Positions 9,041 to 17,278 of a DNA stretch of 57,125 nt are shown in pieces. The position numbers and the translations under genes are program-made. The stretch's first letter is position 1. Every line of letters starts with the position of its first letter. Below the pieces are notes generated by a model. It saw only the letters and a list, made by a program, of their open reading frames with translations. It was not told the origin of the DNA and made no database searches. Source of the stretch: Acidobacteriaceae bacterium (GTDB lineage: Bacteria > Acidobacteriota > Terriglobia > Terriglobales > Acidobacteriaceae); NCBI GenBank assembly GCA_003134815.1, contig PLCO01000028.1, positions 1 through 57,125 on the forward strand, in the 5' to 3' direction.

Positions 9041-9486
9041 CCGAACGCGACGAACATCTGACGCCCTTTGCCCATGCGGCCAACAACAGTTGTTTCGGTT
9101 GCGGCCCGGCAAACCCAAACGGACTGCACCTCGAATTTCTGCTTGCCGGTGATGGCTCTGTTGTTAGCTTTCCAGTCGTTTCCAGCGCCTTCGATGGCCA
9201 TCCGGGCTACCTGCACGGCGGCGTGATCGCCACGCTGCTTGACGAGGCCATGAGCAAAGCCGTACGCGCTAAAGCTAAAGGTTTGCCATCGATGACGAGA
9301 AGGATGGAGGTCGACTACCTCTTGCCGGTTCCAAGCGAATCGCCTCTTCGCATTGAGGGCCGCTTGGCTCGCAGCGAGCACCGCAAGCACTGGGCCGAGG
9401 CGCGCATTGTCAATGAGAAAGGCATCGTTCTCGCCAAGGCCACGGGATTTTTTATTGAAGTCCGCCCAGGGCCCTCAAAAATCTGA
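9037..9486 (+). CDS. PaaI-family hotdog thioesterase
   Basis: A 149-residue single hotdog (4HBT) domain that should hydrolyse acyl-CoA thioesters. The helix motif GYLHGGVIATLLDEAMSK around residues 52-69 is the classic PaaI/4HBT active-site segment, with the HGG turn and the acidic residue of LLDE. The N-terminal NNSCFGCGPANPNGLHLEF is typical of the subgroup annotated as PaaI family thioesterase. The start is GTG 9037, overlapping the stop of a 16-codon frame. The natural acyl group cannot be predicted. Downstream it converges on the AAA+ regulator gene, with a long inverted repeat (9496-9610) between them. Confidence 0.85.
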   Translation: MTERDEHLTPFAHAANNSCFGCGPANPNGLHLEFLLAGDGSVVSFPVVSSAFDGHPGYLHGGVIATLLDEAMSKAVRAKAKGLPSMTRRMEVDYLLPVPSESPLRIEGRLARSEHRKHWAEARIVNEKGIVLAKATGFFIEVRPGPSKI

Positions 9487-9495
9487 TGGCCGATC

Positions 9496-9610
9496 ATAGC
9501 GTTTTCGGAAATGTTGTCACGCGAAGCCGCGACCGTGAAGTCAACGCGACCAACAGGAAGCGTTGACCTTGCACGATCTTAAAAAGTCGCCCTGTTTCCG
9601 AAAACGCTAT
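9496..9610. mobile_element. MITE-like 115-bp element with 16-bp perfect terminal inverted repeats
   Basis: The 16-bp sequence ATAGCGTTTTCGGAAA (9496-9511) recurs as an exact inverted copy at 9595-9610. The 83 bp between them hold a second, nested inverted repeat (GTCAACGC and GCGTTGAC, about 9538-9566). The ends read TA-GCG and CGC-TA, compatible with a TA target as used by IS630/Tc1-type elements. It sits between convergent genes, so a large bidirectional terminator is the alternative. No ORF is inside. Genome copy number would decide. Confidence 0.5.
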
Positions 9611-9691
9611 ATTGCCGCCCCGCCACGAAAGCAGACTAAACGTGACCAGGCGTGCAATGCCAAAAGTCCCCACGTCCGCCGCGCCGGGCCT

Positions 9692-11053
9692 TCAATTCAC
9701 GGAGAGGCCGAAGTCGATCTCGCGCGTGGTCAGCACCGGGTTATCTCCGGCAAGGATCACGCCCCGTTCGAGCACATGCTCCAGTTCGCGCACGTTCCCT
9801 GGCCAATTGTGCGAGGCCAGTTTCGCCCGCGCGCCCTCATCCACGCTCTTCAAAGGCGTATCCCGGCCCAGCTTCTGCAGAAAATGCTCCATCAGCAGCG
9901 GCAGATCCTGCGCATGTTCGGCCAGCGCCGGCGTGCGGATGAGGAAAACTGCCAGCCGGTAGTAAAGGTCGGAGCGGAAGCCGCCAGTGAGCGTTTGCGA
10001 GGCCAGCGGACGATGCGTGGAGGCGACAATGCGCACGTCCACCCTGACCGTCTCGTTATCGCCAACCCGCTGCAGTTCACCGCACTCCACAAAGCGCAGC
10101 AGCTTCGATTGCAGCCCCAGCGGCATCTCGCCAATCTCATCCAGAAAAAGCGTTCCTCCATCGGCAGCCTCTATGCGCCCGATGCGTCCCTGCACGGCGC
10201 CGGTAAACGCGCCTCGCGTGTGCCCGAAGAGCTCGGATTCCAGCAGCGATTCAGGAATGGCGGCGCAATTGATAGCCACAAAAGACTTGCGGCTGCGCGA
10301 AGAGAGCCGGTGCAGAGCTTCCGCCACAATCTCCTTGCCCGAACCCGTCGGCCCTTCGATCAGCACCGGCGTCATGCGTGGGGCCACAAGGCGGATGCGC
10401 CGACTCACCTCGAGCATGCAGGCTGCGTTGCCGATCAACTCCGGAAGGCGGTCGGCGCAGTCCGCCTCGAATACTGAAGCGTTCTGCGCAGGGCGAATGG
10501 GGATGGCCTTTTGCGCGCCTGCGGGCAGGCTCACGGCCATCTGCACAGCGCCACGCGCGGGAGCGACGAAGTGTGCGACAGCGAAATCCGCTACGGCAGG
10601 TTCGCCGGTTCGCGCCGGACCAGCCAATTCCACGACGGTTGCTGACGCATCAATCGAGGGAGCAGCGTTCCACGCCGCCGTGTCGGTGGTCTCCTGACTC
10701 CGTCGAATTGCATACAGTAGCTCCTGCCGGTAAGGCCCACGCGGACCCTCATCCGCTCCTGAGCCGTCCGCGGTCACCACGTCGACTCCCGGAAAACTCG
10801 CTCTAAAGTCGCTCAGGAACTCGCGCAACTCAAGATCCGGCAGCCATGAGTCGACAATCACTGCCTCAGGATGCGCGGCTTCTGCCTCGGCCCATGCCTC
10901 CGCGCCCCCCTCCGCCTCCCGAACCTGCCAGCGCAAGCCGGTAAGGATTTGCGAAAGCCGCTGGCGAAAGCTTCGATCGGCGCTTGCTACCAGCGCGGTA
11001 CGGGGCCGGATACGCGATTGAGCGGGGAGAATGGGAACCGGGAAAGTCTGCAT
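9692..11053 (-). CDS. Sigma-54 activator-type AAA+ protein with degenerate receiver, no HTH
   Basis: This 453-residue bacterial enhancer-binding-type protein should remodel sigma-54 RNA polymerase. A receiver-like N-terminal domain (about 15-120) keeps an aspartate at the phosphorylation position (VIVDSWLPD, Asp68) but I see no conserved lysine near its end. A linker of about 80 residues follows. The AAA+ domain has Walker A GPTGSGKE (234-241), the sigma-54 contact loop GAFTGA (281-286), Walker B with TLFLDEIGEM (about 301-310), the arginine-finger region FRSDLYYRL, and sensor II NWPGNVREL (417-425). The protein stops soon after, with no Fis-type helix-turn-helix, so it probably acts without binding an enhancer itself. 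It lies 99 bp downstream of an OmpR-type regulator on the same strand. Tandem 16-bp repeats precede its start. Confidence 0.88.
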   Translation of the reverse strand: MQTFPVPILPAQSRIRPRTALVASADRSFRQRLSQILTGLRWQVREAEGGAEAWAEAEAAHPEAVIVDSWLPDLELREFLSDFRASFPGVDVVTADGSGADEGPRGPYRQELLYAIRRSQETTDTAAWNAAPSIDASATVVELAGPARTGEPAVADFAVAHFVAPARGAVQMAVSLPAGAQKAIPIRPAQNASVFEADCADRLPELIGNAACMLEVSRRIRLVAPRMTPVLIEGPTGSGKEIVAEALHRLSSRSRKSFVAINCAAIPESLLESELFGHTRGAFTGAVQGRIGRIEAADGGTLFLDEIGEMPLGLQSKLLRFVECGELQRVGDNETVRVDVRIVASTHRPLASQTLTGGFRSDLYYRLAVFLIRTPALAEHAQDLPLLMEHFLQKLGRDTPLKSVDEGARAKLASHNWPGNVRELEHVLERGVILAGDNPVLTTREIDFGLSVN

Positions 11054-11064
11054 GGAGAATCTCC

Positions 11065-11096
11065 TGAACTGGTACCAAGATGAACTGGGACCAAGA
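11065..11096. repeat. Tandem 16-bp direct repeat upstream of the AAA+ regulator
   Basis: TGAACTGGTACCAAGA (11065-11080) is followed at once by TGAACTGGGACCAAGA (11081-11096), 15 of 16 identical. They lie 12 bp before the start of the AAA+ gene on the minus strand, next to its GGAG ribosome site. Each contains a TGGTNCCA-like centre. They could be a protein or RNA target; function unknown. Confidence 0.6.
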
Positions 11097-11152
11097 AATC
11101 ACTTAGCAACCAATCGGCGAAAGAAATGAATGCCAGAAGCTAATGCCGATAG

Positions 11153-11959
11153 CTAATCAATGAGCGAGTCATCCGGCGTCAGCGCGATCGGCGCAGGCAC
11201 TACTGGCGCAGTTTCAGTTGGGGCCGCAGGATTGGCCGCGGCTAACGGATCAGTTTCAGCTGGGGGCACCGCCGCCGCAAGCTGCATCTCCGCATCCGAC
11301 GGTATGATGTAGCCTCGTCCCCGCACCGTTCGGATCAGCCGGCCCGGAGGCGGATCTTCCAGCTTGCGGCGCAGATAGTTCACATACACGTCAACGATGT
11401 TCGTCGTCTGCGCCGGCGCCAGGTTCCACACCGATTCCAACAGTTCCACCCGCGAAACACACTCGCCGCGGTTCAGCAGCAGGTGCTCAAGCAGGGCGAA
11501 CTCCTTGTTCGTCAAAACAATCGATCGTGTGCCACGCCGCGCTGTATGGTCCATCCGGTCCAGTTCCAGGTCGCCCGCGCGCAGTTGCAGCCGGGTCTCC
11601 CGCTTGCGCCGCAGCAACGCCCGGCAGCGCGCGCGCAATTCGTGCAGGCTGAAGGGCTTGGTCATCAGATCGTCGGCGCCCTGGTCAAGACACCGCACCC
11701 GCGTGTCTACTTCCTGCCGCGCGGTCAGAACCAGCACGGGCAAATTCGCATCGAGCGCCCGCACCTCATTGAGCACCTGTTCGCCATCCTTGACCGGCAT
11801 ATTCAAGTCGAGAATGGTCAGATCCGGCAAATCCTGCCGAAATGCCTCCACAGCCGCCCCGCCGTCCGAGGCCAGCCGTACTCGATGTCCATCGGCTTCC
11901 AGGCTACGGCTCAGGAACTGCCCCAGTGCTTTGTCGTCTTCGGCAACCAGTATTCTCAT
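11153..11959 (-). CDS. OmpR/PhoB-family response regulator
   Basis: A 268-residue two-domain response regulator. The receiver (1-115) opens MRILVAEDDKALGQFL with the acidic pair, has the phospho-acceptor aspartate in LTILDLNMP near residue 52, and the conserved lysine in DLMTKPFSLHEL near 102. A winged-helix DNA-binding domain follows at about 125-225, with recognition-helix features in TTNIVDVYVNYLRRKLE and the wing RTVRGRGYI. The last 45 residues are an Ala/Pro/Thr-rich tail not typical of the family. No histidine kinase is adjacent, so the partner is elsewhere. It precedes the HTH-less AAA+ gene by 99 bp on the same strand. Three AGAGCA repeats in its upstream region may be autoregulatory sites. 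Confidence 0.92.
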   Translation of the reverse strand: MRILVAEDDKALGQFLSRSLEADGHRVRLASDGGAAVEAFRQDLPDLTILDLNMPVKDGEQVLNEVRALDANLPVLVLTARQEVDTRVRCLDQGADDLMTKPFSLHELRARCRALLRRKRETRLQLRAGDLELDRMDHTARRGTRSIVLTNKEFALLEHLLLNRGECVSRVELLESVWNLAPAQTTNIVDVYVNYLRRKLEDPPPGRLIRTVRGRGYIIPSDAEMQLAAAVPPAETDPLAAANPAAPTETAPVVPAPIALTPDDSLID

Positions 11960-11980
11960 GAGAGCCTTTCCATCAAACTG

Positions 11981-12009
11981 TGCTCTACTTTTTGCTCTGC
12001 CTGTGCTCT
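11981..12009 (-). promoter_or_regulatory. Three AGAGCA direct repeats upstream of the OmpR-type regulator
   Basis: On the minus strand AGAGCA recurs three times, at + coordinates 11981-11986, 11993-11998 and 12004-12009, with 12- and 11-bp periods. Phased direct repeats of about one helical turn are the usual target of OmpR/PhoB dimers, so autoregulation is a reasonable guess. Confidence 0.35.
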
Positions 12010-12329
12010 GACTTCATGCTGTGCCCTGCTTTTGTTCCAACTTCTTCTCCTGCTGCACACCCTTTATCGCTGACCCTGTGAGCTGCGCCGAGCAAGGCAC
12101 TACTCCACATTCCTGCGTTGGGGATAGGAACACAAGGAAGATGTGGGGAAAAACACACAAACGATTGCTGAAAGGGGTTTTGAGGAAGTGAGAGTCCTTT
12201 AATGGGTACGTTAGGTTTTCTTTGTGATGAACCTCACAGAAAAACGGCGCGGACCACAGGCAATGTCGGGCAACATCGAAACGTCCCTCGCCCACAAGCC
12301 TTGCCGGCGAATCTGGCTTTTTTCGTTTC

Positions 12330-12353
12330 AGGCCGATTTTTAACGATCGGCCT
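12330..12353. repeat. 8-bp perfect hairpin
   Basis: AGGCCGAT and ATCGGCCT surround an 8-nt loop. No T-run follows directly on either strand, so I do not call it a terminator. Confidence 0.4.
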
Positions 12354-12658
12354 TTGCAAGCTCCATGGCTTCTCGCGAAGCTTGCTGCTGCGAGTCGCTG
12401 GCTAGCTCATCCCTCTTTGAAAATGCGCAACCTTGACGCCGCTTCCGATCGCGTACGACGAATTTTGCCGGCTCGACGCGGAACCTGCCGGGATTTCCAC
12501 AATTCGAACCTCAGGGACGGGCCCAAATTGGTCCCCATTTGATACTTGATCACGCCCATTCATCGAGAATTAACCCTTTTAGTTAGTTCAGATTCGAGCA
12601 GTAATATTACCAAAGTGTATACTGGTGCCAGAAGAGTCCTACAAAAGCGCTATCGCCC

Positions 12659-12701
12659 TTTCTATAGAAATCACCGATTCTGTCGTTACTACATATATGT
12701 A
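12659..12701. promoter_or_regulatory. Two 12-bp palindromes upstream of the diguanylate cyclase
   Basis: TTTCTATAGAAA (12659-12670) and TACATATATGTA (12690-12701) are both perfect palindromes, with centres 31 bp apart (three helical turns), ending 38 bp before the TTG start. They overlap the likely promoter zone and are candidate operators. Confidence 0.4.
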
Positions 12702-12739
12702 AAGAGCGCGGCGCAACGCGCGCGCATGGACGGAGTGCC

Positions 12740-14080
12740 TTGGTTGACTGGAGCAAACTTCCCGATTTAGGAGCAGTAGGACTTTTAACGGTCGCGTTCG
12801 CGTCTGTCGCACGGCGCGCACAAAAGTCGGCTTCAGCCGTCTGGCTCACCGGCTGGCTTCTCGTCGCGCTGCATTTTGCGGCCTTCGCATTTCTCGGCGC
12901 ACCGGGAAACTGGGCCAATCTCGCATCTTTCATCGGACTTGCCGCTCTTGCCTGCGCCGGTGTTCTGTTTATGTGGGCGGCAGTGTCCTACCGTCAGGAA
13001 CAGCACTCCAGCCGTTTGATACTCACCGTTCTCTTGACGACCTATACACTCTACTTTGCGCTTATTGTCATCGACCCCGTCGCATCCTGGGCATTGACAC
13101 CGGTAGCGGCGCTCATCGGCGCTTTGCCGCTGGCCATTCTGCTTTTCACCATGCGCCAGTTCAATCATCCGTTGCGCTGGACGGTTGTTGGCCTCAATGT
13201 GGCCCTTGCAATTTTCCTATTGATCTTCCAGCATCGGCCCGGCGTGGGCTCCATGCTTGCCCTCGATGCTGTACTCTTTATCGTCTACTTCGGCTGCGCC
13301 ATCCATTTCTGGTACACCTACAGGCGCGCGACTGCTGGAGCCTTCATCACCATCGCCGGCTTCTTTGCATGGGCGGCCGTCTTCATAGCGGGACCGTGCA
13401 TTGCCTACTATTTTCCAAACCTCCAAATTGAAAGTGAGGTTTGGAATCTTCCCAAGTACGTCGTGGCAGTCGGCATGATCATGCTTCTGCTTGAAGATCA
13501 GCTCGAGCACAACAAATACCTGGCTCTGCATGACGAACTGACCAGTTTGCCGAATCGCCGCCTCTTTCAGGATCGACTGGTCAGCGCCATTGAGCGTGCC
13601 CGCCGGACCGGCACCCACGTCGCGCTGCTTCTGATCGACCTGGACAACTTCAAGCAAGTGAACGACACCGCGGGCCACCACGCAGGCGACGAATTGCTCA
13701 AGCATGTGAGTAATCTCTTTACCGGCCGCGTTCGCAAGTCTGACACCGTGGCGCGTACCGGTGGCGATGAGTTCTCCGTGATTCTGGAAGAGCCCATGAC
13801 CCGCGCCGACGCCATGCGAGTTGGTCGAACCTTGATGCAGCTTCTTGAAGAGCCCTTTACTTTTGGTGAACGGTCGGTCCGGGTCGGGGCCAGCGTCGGA
13901 ATCGCCGTCTTCCCTGACGACGCGGCGGATGCCGAATCACTGCAAATCGCAGCCGACCTCCGCATGTACGCGGGCAAGAACGCCGCGAAAGAGAATGGCG
14001 CGGAGAACATCGCCAAACCGTTCCCGGTAAAGTCGGCCCCAGTACCCAGACCCAAGCAGGGACTGCAAACCGCGGAATAG
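12740..14080 (+). CDS. Membrane-bound diguanylate cyclase (GGDEF)
   Basis: A 446-residue protein with about eight predicted hydrophobic segments in residues 10-250, followed by a GGDEF domain from LHDELTSLPNRRLFQ (about 264) to the end. The catalytic motif is RTGGDEFSV near 341. The product-inhibition I-site RxxD is intact as RKSD exactly five residues before GGDEF. So it should make cyclic di-GMP and feel feedback inhibition. The start is TTG 12740 (VDWSKLPDLGAVG), as the nearby ATG at 12726 is in another frame that soon stops. The sensory membrane domain is not one I can name. A strong bidirectional terminator follows, separating it from convergent pnp. Confidence 0.9.
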   Translation: MVDWSKLPDLGAVGLLTVAFASVARRAQKSASAVWLTGWLLVALHFAAFAFLGAPGNWANLASFIGLAALACAGVLFMWAAVSYRQEQHSSRLILTVLLTTYTLYFALIVIDPVASWALTPVAALIGALPLAILLFTMRQFNHPLRWTVVGLNVALAIFLLIFQHRPGVGSMLALDAVLFIVYFGCAIHFWYTYRRATAGAFITIAGFFAWAAVFIAGPCIAYYFPNLQIESEVWNLPKYVVAVGMIMLLLEDQLEHNKYLALHDELTSLPNRRLFQDRLVSAIERARRTGTHVALLLIDLDNFKQVNDTAGHHAGDELLKHVSNLFTGRVRKSDTVARTGGDEFSVILEEPMTRADAMRVGRTLMQLLEEPFTFGERSVRVGASVGIAVFPDDAADAESLQIAADLRMYAGKNAAKENGAENIAKPFPVKSAPVPRPKQGLQTAE

Positions 14081-14104
14081 CTCATCGCAGAAATAACACC
14101 CGCA

Positions 14105-14143
14105 AACACGAAGACCCGGACAGATCGTCCGGGCCTTCGTGTT
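14105..14143. terminator. Bidirectional terminator between the GGDEF gene and pnp
   Basis: A long stem pairs AACACGAAG and CCCGGAC (14105-14121) with GTCCGGG and CTTCGTGTT (14127-14143), with only one mismatch pair and a 5-nt loop. T-rich and A-rich flanks allow function in both directions for the convergent genes. Confidence 0.85.
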
Positions 14144-14175
14144 TCTAGCGTCGAGCTACTTCATCCTTATTCGCG

Positions 14176-16632
14176 TTAACTTTGTCCGCCGCCGGGTCCG
14201 CGTCTACCCCGCCGACGCCTGCGCGGATTGTTGGCGCCTGCACCGGCGCTTCCACCCGGGCGTCCGCCGCCGCCGGCCGGCGGCCCGCCGGCGTGAACAA
14301 CTGGTGCTCCGTCAACGCGGTTGAAGTTCGGCTCGTTTGTTTCGTCGAACTCCGCGACACTGCCCTCCTCGAAGTCGTCTCCGCCCTCGATGAGAATGGT
14401 GCTCTGGTTTGAGCTGGGTTGGCGCTCGTCGAACTCATGGCGCGGCCGCGCTGGAGTTGGAGTGGGCGCCGCCGATACTGCCGGCTGCGTATACTCCGTC
14501 TCGTTCGATTCTGCCGGCGCAGATTGCCCCAGCTTCGCCTTCTGCTCCTTAATGAGCGCCTTCCGGCTCAGCTTGATGCGATTGCCTTCGATGGCCAGCA
14601 CCTTCACCATCACCTGGTCGCCCTCGCGCAGCTCGTCCTTCACTTCCTTCACGCGATGTTCCGCGATCTCGGAGATGTGCAACAGACCATCTGTGCCGGG
14701 GAACAGCTCGACAAACGCGCCAAACTCTGCGAGACGCACCACCTTGCCAAGGTACGTCTTGCCGATTTCGGGAACAGCCGTCAGGTTGCCGATGATGGCC
14801 AGCGCCTTCGCCAGGCCCTCTGCGTCGCTCGACGCCACGCTCACCTTGCCGGTGTCGTCCACATCGATCTTCGCGCCCGTCTGCTCCACGATGCCGCGAA
14901 TCGTCGCGCCACCCTTGCCGATCAGATCGCGAATTTTATCCGTCGGAATCATGACGGTCTCAATGCGTGGCGCATACTTCGAGCGCTCCACGCGCGGGCC
15001 ATCCAGCACTGCGTCCATCTTGTCCAGCAGGAACAGCCGGCCTTGCCGAGCTTGTTCCATCGCCTGCTGCAAAATTTCGCGAGTCAGGCCGCCAATCTTG
15101 ATGTCCATCTGCAGCGCAGTAATTCCCTTGCGCGTTCCGGCCACCTTGAAGTCCATGTCGCCGTAGTGGTCTTCCGCGCCTGCAATGTCCGTCAGGATGG
15201 CGTAGTCATCACCCTCCTTCACCAGGCCCATCGCCACTCCGGCTACCGCGCCCTTCAGCTTGATGCCGGAATCGAACAGCGCCAAGCTCGCCCCGCAAAC
15301 CGAAGCCATCGACGAAGATCCGTTCGACTCCAGAATGTCGCTCACGATGCGGATCGAATACGGCGACTCATCGGCGCTCGGCAAAACCGCGCTGATCGCG
15401 CGCTCCGCCAAAGCTCCGTGGCCCACTTCGCGCCGGCCAACGCCGGTCATGCGGCCTGTCTCGCCTACGCTGAACGGCGGAAAATTGTAGTGCAGCATGA
15501 AGTTCTTGCGCTGCTCGCCTTCGTAGCTCTCGAGCCGCTGCCCGTCGTCCGCCGTGCCCAGCGTCGCCGTCACCAGCGCCTGCGTTTCGCCGCGCGTAAA
15601 CAGCGCTGACCCGTGCGTCCTTGGCAGCACGCCGGTTTCGATGCTGATCGGCCGAATCTCGTCGAACGCGCGCCGGTCGGGCCGGATGCGCTCCTTCGTG
15701 ACCTGCTCGCGGAACAGCCGCTCGCGCATCAACTCGTAATAATGCGCCAGCTTCTTCTTCGCGGTTGGATCGTCAGCCGGCAGTTCCGCCGCAAGTTCGT
15801 CTTTAATAGCTTTGACCAGCGCGTAGCTCTCCGTCTTGGCGTGCGCCCTGGTGTCCAGAGCATCTTTCAGCCGGTCGCCGACCTTCGCCATCAGCTCGCC
15901 GTAATAAGCCTCGTCCACTTCAGGGGTGGTAAACTTCCGCTTCGGCTTGCCGGCCTTCGAAACCAGCTCTTCGATGGCCGCGACGATTTTCTTAATCTCG
16001 GTATGCGCAAATTCGATGGCCGCAAGAATGACCTCTTCGGTCTCTTCCTTGGCGCCCGACTCGATCATCACAATGCCGTCCTTGTGGCCGACAACCATGA
16101 TGTTCACCGTCGTCGCTTTACGCTCAGCGTATGTGGGATTCACCACAAACTCGCCGTCCACGCGTCCCACGCGCACCGCTCCAACGATTGCGTTAAACGG
16201 AATGTCCGACAGGGCCACAGCCGCGGCTGCTGCATTGATTCCAATCACGTCGGGATCGTTCTCCTTATCCGCGGAAAGAACCAGCGCGATCAACTGCGTC
16301 TCATTGCGAAATCCATCCGGGAACAGCGGGCGCAGGGGCCGATCGATCTGGCGGCAGGTCAGGATCTCTTTTTCGCTGGGCCGTCCTTCGCGCTTGATGA
16401 ATCCGCCGGGAATGCGTCCGCCGGCGTAGGTGTACTCGCGGTAATCCACCGTGAGTGGGAAAAAGTCAATGCCTTCCCTCGGGTCGGGAGATGCCACGGC
16501 AGTGGACAGAACAACAGTTTCGCCGGTGCTTACCAGCGCTGCGCCGGAGGCCTGCTTGGCCATGCGCCCGGTCTCAAAGACCAGTCGCTTGCCGCCGGAT
16601 AGCTCGACGGCTACATCATGTTTCGTAGACAT
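14176..16632 (-). CDS. pnp: Polynucleotide phosphorylase
   Basis: PNPase (818 residues) degrades RNA 3'-5' phosphorolytically. Two RNase PH-like cores are visible (around 10-140 and 320-550, with FFPLTVDYREYTYAGGRIPGG and RTHGSALFTRGETQALVT). A KH domain with IGKGGATIRGI near 565 follows, then an S1 domain with LGKVVRLAEFGAFVELFPG near 630. Typical length is about 700. The excess is a disordered tail of about 110 residues, acidic then Gly/Arg-rich (ending in an RRRRRGRRG block), which may add RNA affinity or hold partners. It lies 249 bp downstream of rpsO, the classic rpsO-pnp arrangement. Hairpins in the gap (16691-16729) are in the place of the RNase III-processed leader known from E. coli. 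Confidence 0.98.
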   Translation of the reverse strand: MSTKHDVAVELSGGKRLVFETGRMAKQASGAALVSTGETVVLSTAVASPDPREGIDFFPLTVDYREYTYAGGRIPGGFIKREGRPSEKEILTCRQIDRPLRPLFPDGFRNETQLIALVLSADKENDPDVIGINAAAAAVALSDIPFNAIVGAVRVGRVDGEFVVNPTYAERKATTVNIMVVGHKDGIVMIESGAKEETEEVILAAIEFAHTEIKKIVAAIEELVSKAGKPKRKFTTPEVDEAYYGELMAKVGDRLKDALDTRAHAKTESYALVKAIKDELAAELPADDPTAKKKLAHYYELMRERLFREQVTKERIRPDRRAFDEIRPISIETGVLPRTHGSALFTRGETQALVTATLGTADDGQRLESYEGEQRKNFMLHYNFPPFSVGETGRMTGVGRREVGHGALAERAISAVLPSADESPYSIRIVSDILESNGSSSMASVCGASLALFDSGIKLKGAVAGVAMGLVKEGDDYAILTDIAGAEDHYGDMDFKVAGTRKGITALQMDIKIGGLTREILQQAMEQARQGRLFLLDKMDAVLDGPRVERSKYAPRIETVMIPTDKIRDLIGKGGATIRGIVEQTGAKIDVDDTGKVSVASSDAEGLAKALAIIGNLTAVPEIGKTYLGKVVRLAEFGAFVELFPGTDGLLHISEIAEHRVKEVKDELREGDQVMVKVLAIEGNRIKLSRKALIKEQKAKLGQSAPAESNETEYTQPAVSAAPTPTPARPRHEFDERQPSSNQSTILIEGGDDFEEGSVAEFDETNEPNFNRVDGAPVVHAGGPPAGGGGRPGGSAGAGANNPRRRRRGRRGPGGGQS

Positions 16633-16690
16633 AGTGTCCTCATTTCATTTTGTTCGCTTGGGAAAATCGTGTGGGGAATGCGCGCTTGTA

Positions 16691-16729
16691 CCGGCCGTGT
16701 GGCCGGCCAGAGCGTGGGTGTCCACGCTC
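16691..16729. repeat. Pair of hairpins in the rpsO-pnp spacer
   Basis: CCGGCC-GTGT-GGCCGG (16691-16706) is followed three bases later by GAGCGTGG-GTGT-CCACGCTC (16710-16729). Both are perfect with the same GTGT loop. They may be a REP-type pair or part of pnp leader control. Confidence 0.55.
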
Positions 16730-16881
16730 CCAATCTTGACGCGCGCGAAAAACACTTCGGCGCATGCATGAGCGTCCTCTTGAGGCCGCCCCGCGCGCCT
16801 TGGTCCGGTGATCCATGTTGTATGGGGACCGTGACCAGTGTCCGGTCTAAATGCTTCCGGTTCAATGTCAGCTTTCGTCGA

Positions 16882-17148
16882 TTACTTGCGGATCCCGAGT
16901 TTGCCGATCACGTCGCGATAGCGGTCCGTGTCATGCACCTTCAGGTAATCCAGCAAGCGGCGCCGCTTGCTCACCAGCATCAATAGTCCACGCCGGGAAG
17001 CGTGATCCTTTTTGTGGGCTTTGAAATGCTCGGTCAGGTCGTTGATCCGCTCGCTCAGAATCGCGATTTGGACTTCCGGCGATCCGGTGTCCGTATCGTG
17101 GGTTCGGAAGCGTTTGATCAGGTCAGTTTTTTTCTCAATTGCCAGCAC
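16882..17148 (-). CDS. rpsO: 30S ribosomal protein S15
   Basis: S15 (88 residues, the normal size) binds 16S rRNA early in assembly of the 30S platform. The sequence contains the family core [23 protein letters not shown] and the C-terminal [20 protein letters not shown]. The ATG at 17148 gives [14 protein letters not shown], the expected start. It is followed downstream by pnp, as in most bacteria. S15 commonly represses its own translation through its leader; I could not define such a structure upstream. Confidence 0.98.
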   Translation of the reverse strand: MLAIEKKTDLIKRFRTHDTDTGSPEVQIAILSERINDLTEHFKAHKKDHASRRGLLMLVSKRRRLLDYLKVHDTDRYRDVIGKLGIRK

Positions 17149-17278
17149 CGCGTCAATTACTCCTCATTCTCTCTCGTATCCACTCTTCAGTGTCTATGGA
17201 AAGAGTAACATGAGCGCCTTCTACCACAAAGCCCGCGACCCCACCGCGCGCTCGCGAGCCATTACGTCGACTTTCCCA

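Larger units (their letters stand above)
11960..12739. other. 780-bp intergenic region between divergent signalling genes
   Basis: I see no convincing gene here. The region separates the OmpR-type regulator (minus) from the diguanylate cyclase (plus). It holds three spaced TGCTCT repeats (11981-12009), a perfect hairpin (12330-12353), a TATACT hexamer at 12618 and two 12-bp palindromes (12659-12670, 12690-12701). The second half is clearly AT-richer than the coding DNA around it. Short frames on both strands have no family features. Confidence 0.6.

Noticed and set aside
12480..12545. AATTCGAACC sequence resembling a tRNA T-loop
   Set aside because: No acceptor stem or anticodon arm can be placed around it.
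13415..13444. Inverted repeat CCAAACCTC/GAGGTTTGG
   Set aside because: It lies inside the membrane part of the diguanylate cyclase gene in conserved-looking coding sequence; probably chance.
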